This document shows, one piece after another, positions 53,053 to 61,570 of a stretch of 64,000 nucleotides of DNA. Each line of letters starts with the position of its first letter. The stretch's first letter is position 1. The notes under the pieces are model-generated. The model ran no database searches. It saw nothing but the letters and a program-made list of their open reading frames with translations, and was not told the origin of the DNA. The position numbers and the translations under genes were made by a program. The DNA lies in assembly GCF_001270745.1 (NCBI RefSeq), contig NZ_KQ434751.1, forward strand, positions 455,539-519,538, in the 5' to 3' direction. This DNA comes from Jiangella muralis (GTDB lineage Bacteria; Actinomycetota; Actinomycetes; Jiangellales; Jiangellaceae).

Positions 53053-54012
53053 ATGCCGACGGCTGGACTGGACCTCGGCGGATCGGGAATCCGCCTTCGC
53101 ATTTCCAGCCCGGAAGGACGGGTCCTCGACGAGACAACCGGCCCGAGCGTCAATTCGACCGCTGCCGGAGATCCGTTGCGATATGCCACCGCGTTCCTTT
53201 TGAATCGATGCCGCGACCTGCGGATCAGCGCATTGTCCACGGTCGCTTTCGGCCTATCCGGCCTGCATGGATCGCTTCCACCGGCCGATTCCGCACTCCG
53301 CCTGTTGCACGCCGAGTTGGGCACCCGGCGGCTGGTGCTCGCCGATGACTGCGTGACGTCCTACGTCGGCGCGCTCGGCGAGCGGCCGGGGGTGGTCTGC
53401 GCGGCGGGGACCGGCGTCGTCACGCTGGCCAGCGACGGCGTGAACCGGTCCGCGAAGGTCGACGGCTGGGGCGCCATGGCCGGCGACCTCGGCAGCGGTT
53501 ACTGGATCGGCCGCGCGGGACTGGCGGCGGCGTTGTGCGCCCATGACGGACGGATCGAGCGCGGCTCGGCGGCGCTGCTGGCCGCGATGATCGAACGACA
53601 CGGCGATCCCGCCCGGTTCGCCCACGAGGTCACGACGTCCGAGGACGCCAAGGCGATCGTGTCGGGCTTCGCCCCGGTCGTGCTCGATGCGGCCACCGCC
53701 GGCGACGAGGCCAGCTCGGACATCGTCGGCGCGGCGGCCGCGCACCTCGCGACCGCGATCGCCGCCGCCCTCGACCGAGCCGGCGCTCCCCCGCGGATCG
53801 CGGGCACGGGCCGGCTGCTCACCCGGACCGGTGTACTCGCCGGCCGGCTCGTGGACCTGCTGACGCGCCGGATGCCGGACGCGTCATGGGTCGAGCCGGC
53901 CGGTTCCAGCCTCGACGGTGCCTGCCGGCTGGCCGCGGCGGCACCGGTGCCGGCGCCGCCGTTCGGAACGCTGGTCACCGTCACGACGATCTCGGAGGTC
54001 GAAGAACAGTGA
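53053..54012 (+). CDS. BadF/BadG-type kinase (N-acetylglucosamine/N-acetylmannosamine kinase-like)
   Basis: A 319-residue ASKHA ATPase: phosphate-1 loop AGLDLGGSGIRLRISSPEGR (residues 4-23), VLADDCVTSYVGALGERPGV and AAGTGVVTLASDG for phosphate 2, DGWGAMAGDLGSGYWIGRAG, and a C-terminal WVEPAGSSLDGACRLAAAAP. These are features of eukaryotic-like GlcNAc kinases rather than ROK kinases. It sits directly before nanE and nagA (GTGA overlap), so it most likely phosphorylates ManNAc or GlcNAc in place of a ROK-type NanK. AAGGAGG precedes the ATG. Confidence 0.82.
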   Translation: MPTAGLDLGGSGIRLRISSPEGRVLDETTGPSVNSTAAGDPLRYATAFLLNRCRDLRISALSTVAFGLSGLHGSLPPADSALRLLHAELGTRRLVLADDCVTSYVGALGERPGVVCAAGTGVVTLASDGVNRSAKVDGWGAMAGDLGSGYWIGRAGLAAALCAHDGRIERGSAALLAAMIERHGDPARFAHEVTTSEDAKAIVSGFAPVVLDAATAGDEASSDIVGAAAAHLATAIAAALDRAGAPPRIAGTGRLLTRTGVLAGRLVDLLTRRMPDASWVEPAGSSLDGACRLAAAAPVPAPPFGTLVTVTTISEVEEQ

Positions 54013-54710
54013 GCGTCATCTCCAGGCTGGCCGGCGGACTGATCGTGTCCTGCCAGGCGCCGGTCGGCAGCCCGCTGCGCCAGCCGGCGGTGATGGCCGC
54101 GATGGCGTGCGCCGCCGAGCTGGCCGGCGCCGTCGGCATCCGTGCGGAGGGCGCGGCGGACATCGCGGCCATCAAGAACGCTTGCGCGTTGCCGGTGATC
54201 GGCATCCGGAAGCGTCAGGTGCCCGGGACCGACGTCAGGATCACCCCGACGCTCGCGGACGCCCTCCCCCTGCTCGACGCCGGCGCCGACCTCGTCGCGC
54301 TCGATGCCTCGGACCGGCCGCGGCCGGGCGACGAACGCGTCGCCGACCTCATCGCCGCCCTCGCCGCGCGCGGTGTGCCGGTGATGGCCGACGTCGGCGA
54401 CCACCGCTGCGGGGTGGCCGCCGCCGGCGCCGGGGCCGCGCTGGTGGCGACCACTCTCGCGCCGAGCCCCGATCCGTCCGACCCGGACGCGCCGGATGTC
54501 GGCCTCGTGCGGCGGCTGGCGGAGGGCGGCATCGACGCCCCGATCGTCGCCGAGGGCCGGTACGCCACGCCCGAGGCGGTGGCGGCGGCCTTCGCCGCAG
54601 GCGCCTACGCCATCGTCGTCGGCACCGCGATCACCGACACGCTGGCCCTGGCCCGGCGCCTGTGCGCCGCGACCCCCGCTGTCATCGGTAGCCGAGCGGG
54701 TCGGGCGTGA
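54009..54710 (+). CDS. nanE: N-acetylmannosamine-6-phosphate 2-epimerase
   Basis: A 233-residue TIM barrel of the NanE family: LAGGLIVSCQAPVGSPLRQP (about 7-26), GAVGIRAEGAADIAAIKNAC, LPVIGIRKRQVPGTDVRITP with the active-site Lys, LDAGADLVALDASDRPRP, GVPVMADVGDHRCG and PIVAEGRYATPEAVAAAFAA. It converts ManNAc-6-P to GlcNAc-6-P. GTG 54009 overlaps the kinase stop, and its own stop overlaps nagA. Confidence 0.85.
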   Translation: MSVISRLAGGLIVSCQAPVGSPLRQPAVMAAMACAAELAGAVGIRAEGAADIAAIKNACALPVIGIRKRQVPGTDVRITPTLADALPLLDAGADLVALDASDRPRPGDERVADLIAALAARGVPVMADVGDHRCGVAAAGAGAALVATTLAPSPDPSDPDAPDVGLVRRLAEGGIDAPIVAEGRYATPEAVAAAFAAGAYAIVVGTAITDTLALARRLCAATPAVIGSRAGRA

Positions 54711-55837
54711 TCATCGCCGGAGCGTCCCTCGTCGCGCCGGACGGCGTCGTGAGCGACGGATGGATCGAGGTCGGTGGCGAGCGCATCACCGCGCTCGGCG
54801 CCCTCCCGCCGCCGGGCCGCGTCGACCTGGCCGTCGGCGGCGGCTGGATCGTGCCGGGGTTCGTCGATCTGCACGCCCACGGCGGCGGCGGCGCGACCGT
54901 GGCCGGTGCCGACCCGGAGCAGGTCGCGGCCTTCGCCGCCACCCACCTCCGGCACGGGACCACGTCGATCCTCGCGAGCCTGTCCAGCGCCGGCGAGGCC
55001 GCGCTCGACCACGACCTGCGCGCGCTCGCCGAGCTGGCCGAGGACGGCGTCGTGGCGGGCATCCACCTCGAAGGTCCCTGGCTCTCGCCGCGGCGGAAGG
55101 GTGCACACCCGGCCAGTGCCCTGCGCGTCCCCGAACCCGGGATGGTGGCGCGGCTGCTGAGCGCGGGCCGCGGTGCGATCCGCATGGTGACCCTGGCGCC
55201 GGAACTCGAGCACGGGCTCGACGCCGTCCGCGCCGTCACCTACGCGGGAGCGCTCGCCGCGGTCGGGCACACCGACGCGGACGCCGGCACCACCCGCGCC
55301 GCGATCGAGGCCGGTGCCACCGTCGCGACGCACCTGTTCAACGCCATGGCGCCGATCCACCACCGCGAACCCGGGCCGATCGTCGCGCTGCTCGCCGACG
55401 ACCGTGTGACGGTGGAACTCGTCCTCGACGGTGTCCACCTCGATCCGGCCATCGCACGGCACGCCTGTGTCAGCGCGGGCCCGGACCGGGTCGTGCTGGT
55501 CACCGACGCGATGCAGGCGGCCGGCCGCGGCGACGGCCGCTACCCGCGCGGCGACATCAGCGTCACGGTCCACGACGGCGCCACCCGGCTCCCCGACGGC
55601 ACGCTCGCGGGCAGCGCTCTGACCATGGACGCCGCGTTCCGGTTCGCGATCACCCGCGCCGGCTTCACCATCCAGGACGCCGTCCGCGCCACCTCGACGA
55701 CGCCCGCACGGCTCCTCGGCATCTCCAGCCGCACCGGCGCGCTGCGGCCCGGGCTCGCCGCCGACCTCGTCGTCCTCGATGCCGACCACCAGGTGGTGGC
55801 GGTCATGCGCGAGGGCGCCTGGGTGAGCACGGGGTGA
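54707..55837 (+). CDS. nagA: N-acetylglucosamine-6-phosphate deacetylase
   Basis: A 376-residue amidohydrolase: metal site GFVDLHAHGGGG (about 51-62), GIHLEGPWLSPRRKGAH, AVGHTDADAG, THLFNAMAPIHHREPG, and catalytic Asp in VVLVTDAMQAAGRGDGRY, followed by SALTMDAAFRFAITRAGFTI. It removes acetate from GlcNAc-6-P, giving GlcN-6-P. GTG 54707 overlaps nanE by four bases. No nagB is nearby. Confidence 0.9.
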   Translation: MIIAGASLVAPDGVVSDGWIEVGGERITALGALPPPGRVDLAVGGGWIVPGFVDLHAHGGGGATVAGADPEQVAAFAATHLRHGTTSILASLSSAGEAALDHDLRALAELAEDGVVAGIHLEGPWLSPRRKGAHPASALRVPEPGMVARLLSAGRGAIRMVTLAPELEHGLDAVRAVTYAGALAAVGHTDADAGTTRAAIEAGATVATHLFNAMAPIHHREPGPIVALLADDRVTVELVLDGVHLDPAIARHACVSAGPDRVVLVTDAMQAAGRGDGRYPRGDISVTVHDGATRLPDGTLAGSALTMDAAFRFAITRAGFTIQDAVRATSTTPARLLGISSRTGALRPGLAADLVVLDADHQVVAVMREGAWVSTG

Positions 55838-56586
55838 GCCTGTTCGACGTCGTTGCGATCGTGGCGGCCGGGTTCGCGGCGGGTGCGGTCAACGTCGTCG
55901 TCGGGTCCGGGACGATGATCACGTTCCCGACGTTGCTGGCGCTGGGCTACCCGCCGGTGGTGGCCAACGTGTCCAACACCGTCGGGCTGGTCCCGGGCTC
56001 GGTCATGGGGGCCTGGGGGTATCGCGAGGAACTGCGCGGCCAGCGCGCCCGGGTGTTCCGGTTCGGGCTGGCCGCGGTCGTCGGGGGCGCCGGTGGTGCG
56101 GTGTTGCTGCTGGCGTTGCCGCCCGGCGCGTTCGAGGCGATCGTGCCGGTGCTGATCGTGGCGGCCTGTGTGCTGGTCGCGGCGCAGCCGTGGATCTCGC
56201 GGCGGCTGAAGGACCGGCCGTCCGGGCGTGAGCACGGCGGGCCGGTGCTGTGGCTGCTGGTGCTGCTGACCGCGGTGTACGGCGGCTACTTCGGGGCCGC
56301 GCAGGGTGTGCTGCTGCTCGCCGTGCTGGGGCTGGGGGTGTCGGACACGCTGCAGCGGTTGAACGCGGTCAAGAACGTGCAGGCCGGGCTGGTGAACCTG
56401 GTCGACGGGCTGGTGTTCACGGTGGTGGCCGACGTCGACTGGGCGGTGGCCGGGCTGATCGCGGCCGGCTCCGCGGCCGGCGGGCTGCTCGGCGCCCGGA
56501 TCGGGCGCCGGTTGTCACCGCTGCTGCTGCGCATCGTGATCGTCCTGGTCGGCGCCGCCGCCATCGTCGTTCTCGGTATCGGTTGA
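55834..56586 (+). CDS. TauE/SafE-family membrane protein
   Basis: A 250-residue protein with about eight membrane helices: GFAAGAVNVVVGSGTMITFP and NVSNTVGLVPGSVMGAWGYR in the first half, GGYFGAAQGVLLLAVLGLG and RLNAVKNVQAGLVNLVDGLV in the second, the duplicated TauE layout. These proteins move small anions such as sulfonates, sulfite or carboxylates. GTG 55834 overlaps nagA by four bases, so it is the last gene of the kinase-nanE-nagA operon; exporting acetate or pyruvate made by the pathway is conceivable. Confidence 0.82.
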   Translation: MSLFDVVAIVAAGFAAGAVNVVVGSGTMITFPTLLALGYPPVVANVSNTVGLVPGSVMGAWGYREELRGQRARVFRFGLAAVVGGAGGAVLLLALPPGAFEAIVPVLIVAACVLVAAQPWISRRLKDRPSGREHGGPVLWLLVLLTAVYGGYFGAAQGVLLLAVLGLGVSDTLQRLNAVKNVQAGLVNLVDGLVFTVVADVDWAVAGLIAAGSAAGGLLGARIGRRLSPLLLRIVIVLVGAAAIVVLGIG

Positions 56587-56591
56587 CCGCC

Positions 56592-57773
56592 TCATGGTCG
56601 GTCCGCGGCACCCACCGCACGCGCGAGTATCTCCTTCAGGGGACGGCCGGTGGCTGCGGCGACCTCGGCCAGGTCGTCGTACTCCGGTTGGGCGTTGACG
56701 ACGGCTCCGCCGAGCCACGCGTACTTGACCCGCACTCGATGGCCATCCAGCTCGACGGTGCCCTCGGTACGCGCCAGGGCGTGCTTCGTCGCCGCTGTCT
56801 CGCGCACGCCGATCGTCGAGGTCTCGCGGAAGAGGACGTCGCGCACGGCCGTCGCCAGCTCGGGTGCGGCCAGCGCTGACACGGTGTGGGCCGGGCGGCC
56901 CTTCTTCATGAGCACCGGAGTCAGCCAGGCATCGTCCGCCCCGACGGCGATCAGCCGGTCGATGACGGCCGGCCACAGCCGTGGGTCCAGGTCGTCGACG
57001 TTCGCCTCGAGCAGGACGGAGCCGGCGGACGCCGTGTCGTCGTCGCCCGTGAGGCGATCACCGAGGAGGACGCGCAGCACGTTCGGCGCCTCGGCGAAGT
57101 CCGCCGTCCCGGCACCCGTGCCCATCCGCTCGACTCGCATGGCCGGCATCGGGCCCCAGTGGTCGACGAGGGTGGTGAGCAGCGCCGCCCCGGTAGGCGT
57201 ACACAGTTCCCGGGCGGCGGGTCCTGCGGTGATGGTCACTCCGGTCCCGCTCAGCAGCGCCACGACCGCCGGCGGCGGCACGGCCAGCAGACCGTGCTGC
57301 GTGCGGACGGTGCCCGACCCCACGCCCACGGTGTCCGCACCGATGTGGCGCAGGCCGAGGTCCTCGACCGCCGCGCACACGCCGACGATGTCGGCGATGG
57401 CGTCGAGCGCACCCACCTCGTGGAAGTGGACGTCCTCGGGCGGGACGCCGTGGACGAGGCCCTCGGCCACCGCCAGCCGTTCGAAGACGGCAACGGCGCG
57501 GTCGCGGACCTCGTCGGCCAGCGGCGCGTCCACCAGCAGCCGCCGGATCTGTGCCCACCGCCGGTGATGGTGCGTCTCGGCCACGATGACCTGCGCCTTG
57601 ATCGCCACCATCCCAGCCCGACGTACCGGCTGGCGAGTGATGTCGACCTTCTCGACCCCGATGGCCGCGACGGACGCCCGCACGGCGGCGAGCGACGCAC
57701 CCGCGTCCAGGAGCGCGCCGAGGAGCATGTCGCCGCTGGCGCCACTCGCGCACTGCAACCACGCGTCGACCAC
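56592..57773 (-). CDS. larC: LarC, nickel insertion in pincer cofactor synthesis
   Basis: A 393-residue protein. QCASGASGDMLLGALLDAGA starts the fold; VHFHEVGALDAIADIVGVCA, VGSGTVRTQHGLLAVPPPAV and REL-CTPTGAALLTTLVDH form the conserved centre; LLEANVDDLDPRLWPAVIDR and VLMKKGRPAHTVSALAAPE follow. LarC is a CTP-dependent cyclometallase inserting Ni into pyridinium bis-thiocarboxylic acid mononucleotide. In Lactobacillus plantarum larC needs a ribosomal frameshift (LarC1/LarC2); here it is one continuous frame. GTG 57773 lies three bases after larE. Confidence 0.9.
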   Translation of the reverse strand: MVDAWLQCASGASGDMLLGALLDAGASLAAVRASVAAIGVEKVDITRQPVRRAGMVAIKAQVIVAETHHHRRWAQIRRLLVDAPLADEVRDRAVAVFERLAVAEGLVHGVPPEDVHFHEVGALDAIADIVGVCAAVEDLGLRHIGADTVGVGSGTVRTQHGLLAVPPPAVVALLSGTGVTITAGPAARELCTPTGAALLTTLVDHWGPMPAMRVERMGTGAGTADFAEAPNVLRVLLGDRLTGDDDTASAGSVLLEANVDDLDPRLWPAVIDRLIAVGADDAWLTPVLMKKGRPAHTVSALAAPELATAVRDVLFRETSTIGVRETAATKHALARTEGTVELDGHRVRVKYAWLGGAVVNAQPEYDDLAEVAAATGRPLKEILARAVGAADRP

Positions 57774-57776
57774 GGC

Positions 57777-58604
57777 TCAGGCCCGCCGCAGCGGGGCGTC
57801 GGCGAGGACGGCGACCGAGTATCCGGCGGCTCGAACGGCGTCGAGCACCCGCTCGACCAGTCCACGCGCCCGCACGTGGGCGAGGTCGTCGGCGCCGAGC
57901 TCCACCCGTGCCGACTCGCGCAGGTGCCGCACGCGCAAGTCGCGAAGGCCGAGATCCCGCAGGGCGGCCTCCGCCCGTTCGACGCGCGCGAGGACGTCCA
58001 CGGTGACCGGCAGGTTGACGGCGACCCGGCTGGCCAGGCACGGTGCGGCCGGTTTGTCCCAGACCGGCAGCCCGAGCGCCCGGGCCAGCGATCGGACCCG
58101 GTGCTTGCCGATGCCCGCGGCCGCCAAGGGCGACCGGACGCCCAGTTCCTCCGCCGCCCGCCGTCCTGGCCGGTCGCCGGCGAGTGCGTCGTCGGCGGTG
58201 TCGCCGTTGAGCAGCACCTGGCTGCCCGTCGCCTGCACGGCCTCCGCGAACGCGCGGATGTACAGCTCGTGCTTGCAGAAGTAGCAGCGATCGCCGCTGT
58301 TGGCGACGTAGCGGGCATCGTCCAGCTCGTGGGTCTCCACCTCGACCAGCGCCACCCCGATCGCGGCGGAGGTCTCACATGCCTGGCGCCGCTCCGACTC
58401 CGCCAGGCTCGCACTCACGCCCAGCACGGCGACGACGGCGTCCGGGCCGAGGTGACGGGCGGCCAGCGCCGTGACGACGGACGAGTCGACTCCCCCCGAG
58501 AACGCCACCGCGGCGCTGCGGACGGGGCCCAGCTGCGCCGTGAACGCGGCTGTCGCGTCGCGGTCAGGGCCAGAGAGCACGGCGTGCAGCTCGACCACGG
58601 TCAT
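57777..58604 (-). CDS. larE: LarE, ATP-dependent sulfur transferase of pincer cofactor synthesis
   Basis: A 275-residue PP-loop enzyme: AVAFSGGVDSSVVTALAARH (residues about 34-53) activates the substrate carboxylate with ATP; GDRCYFCKHELYIRAFAEAV, LLNGDTADDALAGDRPGRRA and the Cys in WDKPAAPCLASRVAVNLPVT follow. That Cys is at the place of the sacrificial sulfur donor in L. plantarum LarE, so a sacrificial mechanism is likely here. ATG 58604 was chosen over 58643 because GGAG lies at a proper distance; family length supports this. Confidence 0.9.
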   Translation of the reverse strand: MTVVELHAVLSGPDRDATAAFTAQLGPVRSAAVAFSGGVDSSVVTALAARHLGPDAVVAVLGVSASLAESERRQACETSAAIGVALVEVETHELDDARYVANSGDRCYFCKHELYIRAFAEAVQATGSQVLLNGDTADDALAGDRPGRRAAEELGVRSPLAAAGIGKHRVRSLARALGLPVWDKPAAPCLASRVAVNLPVTVDVLARVERAEAALRDLGLRDLRVRHLRESARVELGADDLAHVRARGLVERVLDAVRAAGYSVAVLADAPLRRA

Positions 58605-58670
58605 GATGCGGTACTCCGGTGACAGCACCGTAGTATGTGACATTCCTCAGAGCGACGGGAGGTCGCCCGG

Positions 58671-59372
58671 ATGCCAGACGCGCCGGACCATCCGGAGGTG
58701 GTCGACCTGGGCTGGGCCCGGCTCGACGTCGACCGGGCTTCGCGCACCGGCGATCCCGAGGTGGTGTACGGCCCGGGGAAGACGCCCGGCCAGGTCGTCG
58801 GCGCACTTGCCGCGCTGCACACCCGCCATCCGGACCGCGCCGTCCTGGCCACCCGTCTGACCGACGATGCGCGCGCAGCAGTGCGCACGGAGCTTCCCGC
58901 CGCCGCGGTCGACGACATCGCGCGCACCGCCGTCCTCGGTGTCGCCCCGCCGGCTCGCGGGCTGGTCCTCGTGGTCGCCGCGGGCACCTCCGACGGGCCG
59001 GTCGCCGCCGAGGCCGCGGTGACGGCACACGTGCACGGCGCCGGCGTCGAGCGCATCGACGACGTCGGCGTGGCCGGTGTGCACCGGCTGCTCGCGGTCC
59101 GCGATCGGCTCGCGCAGGCCGACTGCCTGATCGTCGTCGCCGGGATGGAGGGCGCCCTTCCGTCCGTTGTCGCCGGGCTGGTCGGCACCCCGCTGGTGGG
59201 GGTGCCGACGAGCACCGGGTACGGGGTGGCCGCCGGCGGGGTGACTGCTCTGCACGCCATGCTCAGCTCCTGTGCTCCGGGTGTCGTGGTGACGAACATC
59301 GACAACGGGTACGGCGCGGGCGTGCACGCGGCGCGGGTGGCGCGATCGGTCGCGGGCCGCGGGCCGGCCTGA
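58671..59372 (+). CDS. larB: LarB, nicotinate mononucleotide carboxylase/hydrolase of pincer cofactor synthesis
   Basis: A 233-residue protein: N-terminal EVVYGPGKTPGQVVGALAAL, then the PurE-like domain with GLVLVVAAGTSDGPVAAEAA, ERIDDVGVAGVHRLLAVRDR, LIVVAGMEGALPSVVAGLVG and PTSTGYGVAAGGVTALHAML and VVTNIDNGYGAGVHAARVAR. LarB carboxylates the pyridinium ring of nicotinate adenine dinucleotide. GGGAGG precedes ATG 58671. It is divergent from larE-larC with a 66-base shared promoter region. No larA (lactate racemase or relative) is visible in the window. Confidence 0.9.
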   Translation: MPDAPDHPEVVDLGWARLDVDRASRTGDPEVVYGPGKTPGQVVGALAALHTRHPDRAVLATRLTDDARAAVRTELPAAAVDDIARTAVLGVAPPARGLVLVVAAGTSDGPVAAEAAVTAHVHGAGVERIDDVGVAGVHRLLAVRDRLAQADCLIVVAGMEGALPSVVAGLVGTPLVGVPTSTGYGVAAGGVTALHAMLSSCAPGVVVTNIDNGYGAGVHAARVARSVAGRGPA

Positions 59373-59482
59373 TCATCGGGGCCACCCCCCGGGCGACCTC
59401 GTGGGCGAGGTCGGCCGGCAGGAAGTGCGCCGTGACCCGATCGCCAGGCGCGTGACGCCGCCAGTCGGCCGCGATCGCCGCG

Positions 59483-60514
59483 CTAGAACGGGACCTCCTG
59501 CCCGACGGAGAACAGCGTCTGCCCCTTCGTCGTCACGGCCGGGTAGTGCAGCATCAGGACCACGCCGTCGCGCGGCGCGTGGATCGGCAGCGGCGACGAC
59601 ACCTGGCTGGAGAAGTCGTGCAGCCGGCCGACGACCTGGCCGGCGCGCACGTCGTCGCCGGGGTCGATGAGCGGCTCCCACACGCCGTCCCGGGGCGCGG
59701 GCAGGTAGCCGTCGAGCGTCGCCGCCTCGATGAACCTGGCCGGCGCCGCCCGTTCCGGATCGATCCTGACCACGGGCTCGGCGAGCAGCCGGTAGTGACG
59801 CAGGACGTTTCGTACGCCCTCGTAGCCGTGCTGGACCCCGCGGCGGTCGACGGACTCGCCGTAGCCGAACTCCGTCCCGATGGTGATCTTGCCGGCCGCC
59901 TCGGCCTCGTCGGTGAGCAGGCCGGACGCCATGTCGCTGGAGTAGATCATCACGAACGCGGTGTCGAACAGCGTCGCCACCTCGGCCATCTCACGGCGCT
60001 GCGGGAGGTCGGCGACCGGATGGAACGAGGCCACGTGCGGGAACCGGGTGTCGCGCCCGCCTGAATGGATGTCGACGACGACGCGCACGACCGGGAAGAC
60101 GCTCGACGTCACGAAGTGAGCGATCCGGTACGAGACGGACCCCGCCGGCTCGCCGGGGAAGGCCCGGTTCATGTTGACGCCGTCCAGCGGCGACCAGCGC
60201 GAGTTGGCCGCACAGGCCGACTCGCTGAGCCGCGGGATCAGCACGACCCGGCCGGCGAGCTGGTCGGGGTCGAGATCCCGGCACAGGCCCGCGACCGCGA
60301 CCTGGCCCTCCCACTCGTTGCCGTGCGTGCCGCCGACGACGAGGACGTTGTCGGCGCTCCTCCCCCGCCGGCCGTTGATCACGGTGAGCGGGACCAGCGA
60401 GTAGCCCCAGCTGCCGTCGAGCGGGAAGGCGACCTGGTAGTGGTGCTTCCCCGGCCGGTCCCAGTCGATCTCGGCCGGCTCATGGACGATGGCCGGCTGC
60501 TGCTCAGACGACAT
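59483..60514 (-). CDS. Succinylglutamate desuccinylase/aspartoacylase-family deacylase (DoeB-like)
   Basis: A 343-residue zinc carboxypeptidase-fold protein. Metal ligands: VLVVGGTHGNEWEGQVAVAG (His and Glu, about 58-77) and VVVDIHSGGRDTRFPHVASF (His). ANSRWSPLDGVNMNRAFPGE carries the Arg/Asn substrate-binding pair, and GTEFGYGESVD the general base Glu. The C-terminal beta domain (ATLDGYLPAPRDGVWEPLID onward, with PLPIHAPRDGVVLML) is shared with DoeB and similar N-acyl amino acid deacylases. ATG 60514 overlaps the alcohol dehydrogenase gene end by 11 bases. Substrate unknown. Confidence 0.82.
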   Translation of the reverse strand: MSSEQQPAIVHEPAEIDWDRPGKHHYQVAFPLDGSWGYSLVPLTVINGRRGRSADNVLVVGGTHGNEWEGQVAVAGLCRDLDPDQLAGRVVLIPRLSESACAANSRWSPLDGVNMNRAFPGEPAGSVSYRIAHFVTSSVFPVVRVVVDIHSGGRDTRFPHVASFHPVADLPQRREMAEVATLFDTAFVMIYSSDMASGLLTDEAEAAGKITIGTEFGYGESVDRRGVQHGYEGVRNVLRHYRLLAEPVVRIDPERAAPARFIEAATLDGYLPAPRDGVWEPLIDPGDDVRAGQVVGRLHDFSSQVSSPLPIHAPRDGVVLMLHYPAVTTKGQTLFSVGQEVPF

Positions 60515-61550
60515 CGGCGCCGGCCCCCGGTTCCAGCAGGACCTTGCTCGCCGGGTGGCCGGCGAGCAGCCGCTCGTACCAGGCCTGACCGTCCGCGAGC
60601 GGGGCCCGCACGACCTCGCCGCGGAACTCGAGGTCGCCCCGTCCGAGCGCGTCGACGGCCGCGGCGAAGTCCGCCGGCGTGTACGCGAAGCTGCCGACGC
60701 AGGTCACCTCCCGGCGGATCAGGTCGCGCCACGGCAGCACTGCGTCCGCGTCGTGCAGGCCGACGAAGCACGCGTCGCCGCCGGGCCGCGTTAGCGTGGC
60801 GGCGAGCAGCCGCATCGCGCTCGACCCGACGGCGTCGAAGACCGCGTCGACCCCGAGCCCGTCGGTGCGCTCGTGCACGCGGGCGGCCAGTTCCGTAGAC
60901 GCGTGGCTGAGCCGGACCGCCCCGGTGGCCTCGGCCGCGGCCGCTCGCGCGTCGTTGCGCTCGGTGAACCAGAGCGACCCGACGCCGCGGGCGCGCAGCA
61001 CCTCGAGGATCAGCAGCCCGATGGGGCCGGCGCCCAGCACCAGGGCCGAGCAGCCCGGCTCGATCCGGGTCAGCCCGACGGCGTGCAGGGCGCACGCGGT
61101 GGGCTCGGCGAACACCGTCGCGGCCGGGTCGGCGAGGTGGTCGGCCACGTGCAGCGCGGCGGCTGGGACGACGACGTACTCGGCGTTGCAGCCGTCGACG
61201 TGCCCGCCGAGCAGCCGCCGGGACGGGCACAGCTGCGGCGACCCGAGCCGGCAGAGCCGGCACCTCCCGCACGAGAGCAGCGGGTTGGCCGTCACCGTGG
61301 CGCCGACGGCGAGGCCACCGCCGGTGGGGACATCCGCGCCGATCGCGGCGACCGAGCCGAGGAACTCGTGACCGAACACCAGACCCGGCCGCCGCAGGCC
61401 GTCGGTCCCGGTGAAGCCGGCCAGCTCGGAGCCGCAGATGCCGGCCGCGGTGACGCGGACCAGCACCTCGTCCGGACCCGGGTCGGGCGTCGGCAGCTCC
61501 TTGAGGTCGAACCGGTGCACCCGGTCCAGGACCAGCGCTCTCACCTGCAC
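60504..61550 (-). CDS. Zinc-dependent alcohol dehydrogenase (MDR, threonine/sorbitol dehydrogenase group)
   Basis: A 348-residue medium-chain dehydrogenase. Catalytic zinc: RVTAAGICGSELAGFTG (Cys) and VFGHEFLGSVAAIG (His-Glu). Structural zinc loop: LLSCGRCRLCRLGSPQLCPS (four Cys, about 92-110). NAD(P) fold: SALVLGAGPIGLLILEVLRA. The overall pattern resembles L-threonine 3-dehydrogenase and galactitol-1-phosphate dehydrogenase. It is encoded between a glycosidase (20 bases) and the deacylase (overlap), so oxidation of a sugar or amino-polyol freed by these enzymes is plausible. Confidence 0.85.
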   Translation of the reverse strand: MQVRALVLDRVHRFDLKELPTPDPGPDEVLVRVTAAGICGSELAGFTGTDGLRRPGLVFGHEFLGSVAAIGADVPTGGGLAVGATVTANPLLSCGRCRLCRLGSPQLCPSRRLLGGHVDGCNAEYVVVPAAALHVADHLADPAATVFAEPTACALHAVGLTRIEPGCSALVLGAGPIGLLILEVLRARGVGSLWFTERNDARAAAAEATGAVRLSHASTELAARVHERTDGLGVDAVFDAVGSSAMRLLAATLTRPGGDACFVGLHDADAVLPWRDLIRREVTCVGSFAYTPADFAAAVDALGRGDLEFRGEVVRAPLADGQAWYERLLAGHPASKVLLEPGAGADVV

Positions 61551-61570
61551 TCCTGTCGTTCGTAGGTTGG

